Positions 37,409 to 47,259 of a stretch of DNA of 64,000 nt are shown here, piece after piece (within the stretch, counting starts at the first letter, position 1; each line of letters opens with the position of its first letter). The stretch covers positions 110,688 to 174,687 of the forward strand of contig NW_013653541.1 of NCBI RefSeq assembly GCF_000499385.1. The letters run 5' to 3'. Source of the DNA: Eimeria necatrix. Taxonomy: Eukaryota; Apicomplexa; Conoidasida; Eucoccidiorida; Eimeriidae. The notes beneath the pieces are model-generated. The model saw only the letters and a list, made by a program, of their open reading frames with translations. It was not told the DNA's origin and ran no database searches. The position numbers and the translations under genes are program-made.

Positions 37409-40400
37409 ATGTGTAATTGTGGAACGGGGTTCATGGTGCGGCTGCATCCATCTTCATTTAAAGCCACGGCAGAATATCATTATTGCCTCTTCTGTGTTGA
37501 TATTGGATGCATATTAGGGTCTTTATTCCTGCGGAGGTAGCAATATAACCCGACGAGTGCGGCGCGCGCTTTCTCAAACTTTCAACGTTAGAGGCTGCCG
37601 AATGCTGGGCTTATGCAGCTGTTATGACTTGAACGACTTTCTGGCAAATCTCTTGCAGCAGTTTGCAAGCGAGGAAAATGACTTAGGTAGAATTAGCATG
37701 CAGTCACTTGGTCACGATGACGAGTTTTCGTGGGATGACAGTAACAGTGAAATGCGGGACATAACGTACAGACGACTGCAGCATACAAGTGGGCAACTGT
37801 ACGCCATAAATGCCTTGGGTGCTGCCCAAAGAGCTTTGACGGATAAAGTCGTCGCGGCTCGGGTGTTCTTTAAGAAGATGGTCGTCGCCGAAGTTGGTAG
37901 CAGGGAACCAGGCAGATACGGGGGCCTGAGCATTTACTTTCCTGATCCCAACATGGCAGTGAGGCATGGCCCTAAGTAACAGTCCACGGGCTTCACTGTT
38001 TTATCTTTTGCAGCTTTGTGTAAAAGCGCTGGAGTTACTGGCCCCACCCCAGAGTATCTGCGTATTCTGCGTATTGAGGTGCACATGCAATACTCCTACG
38101 TTGTTTGGCTGTTGCTTGATGCGCATGCATTTGTGGCACGATAGCTGACAGGACTAAAGGCGCTCAAATAAGCCTGTGATTTACCTGTTGCGCAGGTTAA
38201 TTGCAAAACTCACCGAAGCGCAGCCAGCTGGGCCCGGCGTTACACCAGCACCATTCGTACAAAGTTTTCCTCCTTCGTTTCATCCGTGTTATCCAATCGA
38301 AAGGGTAGCGTGTGCTACGCTCCATGGGGAGGCACAGGAGATGCGGCACAAGACGCTACGGGCATCATGCCACAGCAAGGCGCAGAAGCACCGCAATGGT
38401 TCGGCATTCTGTGCAGTAGAGTCCTCAAATCGTACCTAGACAAGCATTTAGGGCCAGCTGTGGGGATCTCTGCTGTGCTTCCAGCGACGGTGGCTTCGGC
38501 TATGATGTTTAGAGGTGAGCATTAGCCCCCTTACATGCTGGTGATGACGACGCTGGTTCATGCAGTCTGTGTCGGCTTGCATTCATGTAACCTGTGAATG
38601 TCTTAGATAAAGATTGCAGTATCTGCAAAAGTAGGAGGCAATATGCGTGGCTGCTGATATTTTGACCTCTCGGGAAGTGCTGTCCAGCTGCAGTCTCTAA
38701 ACCACGCATCTAAGTAATTTGGGACCTCCTTGAGGAGAAACAAACAGTAGTTTCTTGAATATCAAAGCTGCGTTTCGCACACAGGTTTCGCTTCTAGTGT
38801 CGCGAATAACGGGAAACCTGAACTAATTATCACAAGCACAGCCCAAGCGACTATGACGGATGCCGAAGTGAAAAGCTCAGCAGTTCCCCTTACTTCCACT
38901 GGGATGCCCGAAGAAACCCAAAGGTTGCATGCGCGATCTAAAGCTAGTCTTCCGGGAGGCAAGGCGCCCGACGCTAGAGCTGAGCCATCAGACGCTGCCG
39001 CTGCTCTCCGCGAATTTACAGTGGTGCAGGGGTGGTGGGACACTCAAGTTTGGATCCTGAGGCAGCAACTGCATCTGGACGATTCTCTGAAGGACCCAAG
39101 ACCCCGGAGACAAACGCAGAGCGGCTCAGCCAAAGACAAGGACGTAGAAGCAATTGTTGTCGCAATTCAAGATGGACCTGCGTCATCCAGATTCGGAGCG
39201 GGAAGGGCAAGTCTTTCGTAGGCATACGCTACTCCAGAAATGGGCGTAATATGCTTGTCCTTGCGCCGTTTCTGCTGTGAATTTTGCATTCATAACATTT
39301 TGTCAAGATGCTGCCTGCTGACCGTTCTTCAGGGTACCACTTTCAGCTTTCCATTCCTCTTTTTTAAAGACGCACTAGCTGCTGAGTGCTTGGAAGATTC
39401 TCTCCTGCATACGGAGGCTCTGAGTGCGCCGAAGAGCTCTCAAAACTCCTTCGGATCAAGGCCAACGGCAGGGCAAGCAACAGCGCGCATGCTTCCAGCT
39501 GATCTTGCAGGCTTCAAAAAGCGCAGCCTGCAGGAACTTAGCAGCTCTCCTGTTGAGGATATGAATACGCAGGAAGCTCCCGTGAAACGCCACATTTTGT
39601 CTTCTGTGGTTCTTCCACTAGCTGCGCCATCACACAATTTTCAAATAGTTCATGAAATTACAGCTAACTCGCAGGAGCAAGCATCAAGCAGCTCTCTGCA
39701 AGGCTCTTCATCGAATTTGCGCAGCAGCCAAAAGCCCAAATTCGATGCCGAGTTGCAGGAGAAAGATGATGATGCCTCTAAAGTTCCTCAGCCGCGCCAA
39801 CTTTCTAGCGTGCGAGCTGGGGCACCGTCTTGGTTGCTTCACGACGGCCTAGGAAGGGAACCACAGAGGCATGTCGACAAAAAGCGGCAGTGTGGGGCAA
39901 GGGCTTACCTGTTGGCAGAGTGGGATGAGAATCGGAGGGCTTCCAGTGAACTGGTGAGAAATAACTCATTGCCTTTCTTATTGCCCCCTTGAGCTTTTGA
40001 AAGCTTGCAGCATTTCCTTACAAACCATTCATTTGGAACAAAGTGTGTTTGATAGCGGGGCATCGCCTCTATTTCTTGTCCTGCCTGCACATTCTGGTGG
40101 GAATCTGCAAGATGTTGGCGATGCACGCAGGTTCTCTACGTGGTAGAGGACGAACAAGCAACGGAGTGGCCTCGCTCAAAGGGAGGGCTGCTGCGTCCCA
40201 TTGAGCACCGCCTCCGGAGGACAACAGTTTCCCAGAAAGATTTTGAACAGACTCCTTCGTCTATCCCAAATGCAGTAGGTGCCCTCTTCGTGCTGCTGAG
40301 GGAGATTAGTGACTGTGGTTTCACCCCCGACTGTTCTCGAGGGCTTGAACCATTTTCAAGAAAAGGGAGAAGCTCTCGCCTACGCAGAGCAGTCCTTCTT

Positions 40401-43400
40401 CTTTGCTTGTTCAGAGAGGTGGGAGCCCCACAAACAAACGCGCTGCACAGCCTGGGATAAGTACGAATGCTGCATATCAATCACGCAGTAGCGCAACAGG
40501 GCACCAGGCGGGTTTTTCGTCGGGCCATGGAGATGCTAGATTTTCGGAAAGCTCGTCGTTTACCAGGGCAGCTAGCAGTCAGCATCAAGCCTTCTGGGGC
40601 CAACAAGCTAACCAAGGGTCCAAAGAAAACATTGAGGCTGTTGTGCTTGAGGAATCCCTTGGGGAAGCCACCTTCTTCTGGAACGTAGAGTCCGAAGTGG
40701 ACAAACTTGTTCTCCAGCCACGTAGCATTTCTTCATTGCTTCGCGAGCGGCGCTCCAAAATGAACGTTGAAGGAAGTGAAGTGCTGCAAAACACGGAAAG
40801 AGTATGAGCGTTTCCCACTGGCACTTTGGCTAGAGTTCACTTACCCAGACTCGAAGACTAGAGTGACAGGGGCCCGTGAACGAACCAGCAAAAAGCCTGG
40901 AAAAACCCATTACGTTTGCGTTGTGTGCAGCCTGTTGTGGGTTTCATCGCACAAGATCTCTTTGACCAAAGGGCTGTGGCAGCAAGTGCAGTGCCGTTGC
41001 CCGAACGGCAAAGTCCTTCCTTTCCTCAGAGCCTCTGGGAATCCATAGAGCAAACGTTCGGCTTCGGAGACTATGCTCAAGAAGCATTACAAGCCTCAAG
41101 TGCTCTGCCGTCTTCTTCCACGTGCCACCCTTACTGGCTAGGAGACGGCATCTGTGACGAGATATGCGACACAGCAGCGTGCGCAGCCTATCAATGGGGC
41201 TGCCGAAATGTGCAACGATCGTGGCATCGTGGCATCTAGTTCCTTGAGTATATATGCACAGGGGAGGGCTCAACAGACAGTCTGCTCCTGTGACTTTCTG
41301 TATTTAGGTATGGGTTTGATGGGGGAGACTGCGCACACCTGAATGCTGCTGCGGAAGACCTTCTAGAGCAGCAGGAAGTGAGGAGCGCAATTCACTTTGC
41401 CTACAGAAAGATCACTCCAAATGAATTATGGGACTTTTAGTTCTTTTAAAAGGGTGCCCTCGAAATGAATTTTTTTCAGTGTATACTGCTTGCTTACTAT
41501 TGTTTGGCGCCCGACGTGTCCTGTTTGAACGTAGCCAAAAGGCGCTTGCGTGGGCAACAGATGCTCTGAAATAGCTCTCTGCGAAGCCTACGAAGATACA
41601 TCTGATGAAGGAAGAGGACAGCATCTCGAGAGTCACATCAAAACGAAGCCTCATTCAGAAAACTCTGAAGGAAAGGAGGCGGAGGGAATGCCCGTCAGAT
41701 CAGAACCTCAGGCAAGACCCGGTTTGCTAGTTGTGCACCGGCGTGGGTCAATATCCATTAGGGGTGGCTGTTGCCTTTTAGCCAAACAGACTAAGCACGT
41801 GAAAGCAGCGAAAAGTAACATAAATTTAGAGCGAGAGGCCACAAGTTGGCATTTGGAGAGACGAGATGAATATGTTCGGGTTTGTTCTTCGGATATCGAC
41901 TGAATTAGTAAAAACGAAAAGCAGCAGCGTTGGGGCCTCCTGTGCTCTGCAAATGCTTTGCACATTTTCAGGAAACGCCACTAGTGGCAACTATTTGGGA
42001 GGGGCCGAGAGGACGTTACGTCTGCAGGTAACTTGGAAAATGACTATATTATATTTCACGCATTGGGACGCAATGTGCATGAGCATTAGCGGCTTATCGA
42101 GTTATAGGCAAACATCTGCACCACTACAATGTATGTTCTTGGGGCTGGCTTTGAATTTCCTCTTTTGCAGTTTTGCCTGAGCGCCCTCGCAGGTGCCCAA
42201 AGGGCTACACTGGAGACGGGACCACTTGCGAAGATATCGACGAGTGTAAGGTCTTCGAGGAAGCAATCTGCCACGCCAAGGCCATATGCATCAACACCAA
42301 GGGCAGTTACAGGTGCCTATGCAAGGTGGGCTCCCCAACTCAGCTTCTCTGCCATCTTATTCCCGTAACCAGCAAAGACTAATGTTTCTTTTTCGGGCAC
42401 AAAGAGCAATTGATAGAAACATCACAGAATAACGTGCGCCCCTGCTATATCCTTTCGTGAAAGTGAAATTTCCAATTGAACCTTTTGGACCGAACACAGC
42501 CAGTTTTAACTCACAAAAAAACAGTCAGGCTCCAAATATTCTGTCTCGTCTGTGTGTTGATTTTGCGTGCATGCCAGCCTGGATACACCGGAGACGGCAG
42601 AGATGTCTGCATGTACGTCCTGTTTTCACTCGAAGCCTGAAACTCCCAGATGAAACAAATCAATTTGCATTGAGTCCTTTTCACTGTTTTCTGTAGAACC
42701 GTTAACATTTTCAGTCTAGCCCAAACAACGAACGTCTCCAAAGAGCAAATTCGGCCTCGTCTATGGATTTGCGCAGCTTTGGATCCTCTCCGTGCCCTTG
42801 CAAGCTAGGTATTGTCAGCAAGCTAGGTATTGTCAGAATGATTTTACTTCATGCGTAAGCAGCTGCATAGTCCGGAAGTGAGTTTGAAGTGCTGCGATGT
42901 GTGTTCAGGCCCAGCAATCAGAGCCACAGGTAAGGCGGCAGTGCAGCTTTTGCTTTCAGCAAGAAGTAGGGCGTCCGCCATCTGGCTGAGCGAGTCTTTT
43001 TTTTCTCTATAGTGCACCTTCACTCTGTACTGGTCTCTAGTCCTAATGCTTGCCTGCGGAGATCCTTTTTGTTGCGGCTTGTAGCGGCGTCCGCGAGCCT
43101 CTTTGCGTAGACTCGAACAACCGCCCTCTGTGTCCTCCTACACTTCACTGCCTAGCTGACGGGTCGTGTGGCTGTCGTGAGGGCTACACGATGGAGAAGT
43201 AAGGTTTTCAGATTCGAGATCAAAGAGAAACAGGCTGTTCGAAATGCTCTCCAGCGCACGAGCATAAAAGCTGTAGAAAGGATGATCGCCACCATAGCGC
43301 AAATGCATCTATAAAGGTTTTATTCCTTCCTTGTGTGTATCTTTGTCAGCGGGAGCTGCATTGATATCGACGAATGCTCTTCCGGACTCGCAAGCTGCGC

Positions 43401-45219
43401 CTCTCCCTCCATCGCAACATGTGTTAACACAAGGGGGGGATATTTCTGCAGTTGCGTTGATGGGTATGAAGGTGATGGGCGCCAGTGCGTCGCCAGCCCC
43501 TCCACAGCTGAGGCAGAAATTTCTATTGCTATGGACTACCACAAAACAGTTGCTGCTGCAGGAGGTATCCAACTGCTTAAAGAAGCACTGATTGACGCAA
43601 TCTTGCAGGTACGTTTGCCCCGCCGCAAGCTTGTTTAGGGCAGAGCGGGTTAGGGCTTACGATGTACGATTTTGCGGTTCAGTGTTAAAAGCTTAGAGTT
43701 TAGGTTTTAGAGTTTAGGGTTAAGGGCTTGAGAATTTCATGAGTGAGAGCTCCACGCCTGTACCTGTTACTTCCCTTGTTCAGAGGGCACATTCAGGTTC
43801 TCGTAGAATCAGAGTCAGCACCACACTAGGAAACGGGAATTTTCGAAAACAGAATGACGCAAAAAAGCCTATTAGACTTAGAAACGTGGGGAAATCGACT
43901 AGATCAAGCAAAATCTGTCGAGCGCAAATGCAACATGAACTTGTCTTCTGCTTATTCATGCTTCTCCGCTCAGGCAATCCCAGGGCTGGGCGACAGGAAA
44001 CGCATTGAAGTCATGAGTATTTACGAAGGAAGCATCAATGCTGTTCTTCGGATTCACCCTCCAGTAGGGGATGGGCCAGCCTACTCTGAAGGATCAGATA
44101 GTCCACGGCAGCTTACAGCGGCTGAAGCTCTGCTAGCTCTCCAGGAGCAGCTCGAGGAGCCACTTTCAGTCCTCAGAACGGGACCTTTTGGGGAATACGC
44201 TGCATACGCTACAATAGGTGGGCGGATACGCAAGCTTGTCGCACTAGGAACAGATGTGTGAAGAAACCAGACATCCCTTGTTGTTCATTTCCCTGAAGCC
44301 ACCAGCGCACGCATCTCCTATGTGCCGTGTGTGACTTCGCCGCAGAGCGGTACACCTTTCTAGATCGTTCGTCAGCCAACACGAACTTTGACTTGCTTGC
44401 GTTTTTAACTGACTGGCTGCCGGAGTGGCTGAAAGACGCTGTGCCGAGAGAATTACTCGCTGCATTAGAGTTGTTGCTGCTCATAATATGCATTGCCGCC
44501 GTGGGCTTGGGTCTAAGACGCGCAATAAAGAGGTAGGCTTTTCCTTCGATCGCGTTTCAGCTTTACATGCTACCACGTGACATTTTAGCTCAGCTTCATG
44601 AAACTTGCGTTCTCGTTCAGTATCTGCGGCGCAACTTCGCATTACTAATCTCCCGCCTTGTATCTATTAGATAAATAGAACTGCTCGCCAGAAATTCGTG
44701 TTTCGGAAGATTTTAGCAGTTTTGTGCTGCACTGTTTGTATCCTCCTGCTGATAGATCCGGGAGAGGGTCAGCAACTCTTGCAGCGCGGCAACGGGTCAG
44801 GCCCCGACGTGGTTCCTAATCTTCTCTTAATGTGTTTTAAAGCCGCTTCTTTAGGAGCTTCTGCAGCTGCCGCTAGTAGAGAGTAACGGTCTAGAGCAGG
44901 AACTGCAGCCGGGACGTATAGCCCAAGCAGTTGCACAGCGTTTATCGTTTAACTTCAAAGGTAAGCTGGAGATTCGCACTGAACAGGTAAGCTGCGTAGC
45001 CCGAACTCACTTTAATGTTGCAAGCCGCGCGTATGAGAGCTGCAACGCTCTCGAACCGCTGCCTTACAGGCTCTTAGGCTCGGACGCTGTTCTTGTTCCT
45101 CCTCTGAAACTCGGTGCCAAGCTCGCACGGTCTGTAGTGAGAAGAGCCCCATGGATGCTCCAGTGCAAGTCTTGTCACTCATGAACATTCCTAATTCCGT
45201 CTATCAATGTGTCATTTGA
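33993..45219 (+). CDS. Membrane-anchored clostripain (peptidase C11) with furin-like Cys, LNR and EGF modules
   Basis: A many-exon gene for a large secreted modular protein. Exon 1 (33993-34101) encodes a signal peptide (FFSFGFWWLLASRFCSTWLA). It splices in phase to exon 2 (34295-36219), which has two furin-like Cys repeats (CHKGCASCLQPGRDRCLTC; CHVSCAACRADCCRGKADNC) and the start of a clostripain domain. That domain continues through 36459-36643 (LWNHGS, His at 36552-36554), 36727 to about 36940 (GFDACLMGSYD, Cys at 36797-36799), about 37047-37234 and about 37541-37967 (GLSIYFPDP). Later exons include about 38190-38513, 38785-39190, 39332-39953, 40137-40800, 40930-41200 and 41310-41378 (LNR), 42173-42326 (EGF), about 43085-43200, and 43350-43606 (EGF). 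A SEA-like exon lies near 43975-44216 and a TM exon near 44335-44533 (LLLLIICIAAVGLGL). A cytoplasmic tail follows. The His/Cys dyad of family C11 is intact, so it could be an active ectoprotease. Confidence 0.82.
37365..37402. repeat. (TG)n microsatellite in an intron of the C11 gene
   Basis: A run of about 19 TG dinucleotides lies in the intron between the fifth and sixth exons of the C11 gene. It is one of the few simple repeats in the repeat-poor half of the window. Confidence 0.9.
43676..43736 (+). repeat. Degenerate telomere-like repeat inside an intron
   Basis: The stretch contains several imperfect units of the TTTAGGG type (G-rich on the plus strand). It lies in the intron between the last EGF exon and the SEA-like exon of the C11 gene. 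It is far from any chromosome end and isolated within the repeat-poor half. Confidence 0.75.
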
Positions 45220-46234
45220 CAATTAACTACCCTGAAGAAGCAGTAGCTTTAATCATGGTAGCAGTCGAAGACGGACAAGCTCAGTCACGAATTCGCACAT
45301 AAGGGCTGGCTTAATGGTTCAGTCAAAGCTGCTGGTAGACAGCCTGAGCGTGTAGTTTAGTAGTTACAGATTAGTTGCGTGTACAAGTTGCTGCCCAAGA
45401 AGTGGCTGCTGCTTTAGCCATGCCGCCTTCCCGCCAATAAGGGGCCCACTCGGTAGCAATATTAGTACTTTGTTCGTAACTGAATAGTTTCAGCTGCCTT
45501 TTTGGGATATTCCAATGAAAGACGAGCACTCATGCGGTGAGCGTTTGCTCTCCAGTGGCTGGCAAGGTGACACGGAGCGGCACCAGTTGCCTTTGCCGCC
45601 CGAATCATCCTTCTTTATAAAGAGAACAACATCCATAAGGCATGATAAAAAAGCAATATTCGAGTTACACGCAGCTTCGATAGCTACTTTAAATTGCTGC
45701 CGATGGAGCCTTTCGAACAGCAGCGGGTCTGCCAACACCAGGCTTCTTGAATGCATGCCTGCTGCACGCTGCGGCACACTCTGTTTCTTGATGAATAAAC
45801 AGCAAAGATTGAAAATTGTGCTTTGCAGATTTATTTAAGACGTGTTCGACGGACGTGTGCAGTAGAGGGGCTCTGTTCTGTGTAGCCTCGTGGGGAGGCA
45901 GCTGTGTAGTGTGAGTAATGTTTTCCAGTTTTGTCATGCGGCTTTGGCGGGAAACTCGGTCGAGTAGTGAAGTTTCACTCGCGTTTTCAACTCCAATGCC
46001 GCTGTGACAGCGCCATTCAGGAGGCATTCCCGACCAGCAGCTCAGCGGTCTGCGCCCGAGGAGTGTGCGGGTTTTCAGTGTCTTGCAGCGCGCCCGCGCA
46101 GGGCAAACGAAGCAGCACTTGTCAAAGTCCGGAGCATGCAATGCGAGCAGCAGCAGCGAGCTTCCTAAGAAGCTGCGGACTGGGCTTAGGAGGCGCCGGC
46201 AGCGCGGGCTGCGCAGCAGCTAGCGGCGGCGAAG
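45220..46234. other. Intergenic spacer at the switch from repeat-poor to repeat-rich DNA
   Basis: About 1 kb lies between the C11 gene and the WWE-NYN gene. No gene was recognised. CAG-type triplets and GC-rich sequence become frequent from about 46.1 kb, marking the change in sequence character. The end of this stretch should contain the WWE-NYN promoter and 5' UTR. Confidence 0.6.
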
Positions 46235-46538
46235 ATGCCCGCGGATCCGCAGGGAAGCAGCTCGCAGTGGGCTTGGGCTGAAAGCCACGGGACTGCTGCT
46301 GCCTGGAAACCCCTCGCGGAGTCCGAGACGAAGCTTTTGGACCACGCTTACCGCGAGTCTTGGGGCCGTCTCGAGCTCGACATAGAAGGCAAGTCTTACG
46401 TGATAGATCCTTTTTTTCTGGACGCAGAGGCGCACTTCGCGGCCCCGCTCCACAGCGACGCAGAGCCCGGAGTCTTCATAGCGCGAGCCCTCGGCTCTGC
46501 TGCTCAGCAGCTCTTTGCCGCTCCCCATGCCCACGAAC

Positions 46539-46600
<62 letters not shown>

Positions 46601-47184
46601 TCCGCTGTGGCCGGGGAGAGCCGCTGCCCACAAACTGCTGCAGCGTCGCAGCCCGCAGTGCCCCGGCGCTCTTCTTTCTGCAGGAACGCAGCAAGCTGCT
46701 GCAGCTCTGCAGATCGGCAGCAGCGGCTCCGAAGCCAACTCCACGTAAGATGCCTCCCGAGTTGCTGTTGCGGAGTTGCAAATGCATTATTTGATTTATT
46801 TTAACATTTTATTCCTCAAATATTTCTTTTTGAGGCTCTCAAATGCCTCAAAACTGCTTAATCGGGGCCTCAGCTCCAGTCTGCTGCCGCTGTTCTGAAA
46901 CTCAGGAAACCACAGATGCTGAGGGCTTCCAGCTCGTGCTTCCCAGGCGCCACAGGAGCCGCAGAGAAAGTGAGATTTTGCAAATAAAGAAATCTCGAGA
47001 AGTCTTATTTCCTCTTGGGAACTTTTGTGCTCCTCTCCGGTGCTGGCCTGAAAAGCGTTTTCGTGGTGCATTCAGATTTGTCTAAGCATGTAAATATATA
47101 TATAGATGCATGCATATACATATATCTTGAAATAAACACACACACATGCATATATATCCATATATATATATATATACATAAGTG

Positions 47185-47259
<75 letters not shown>

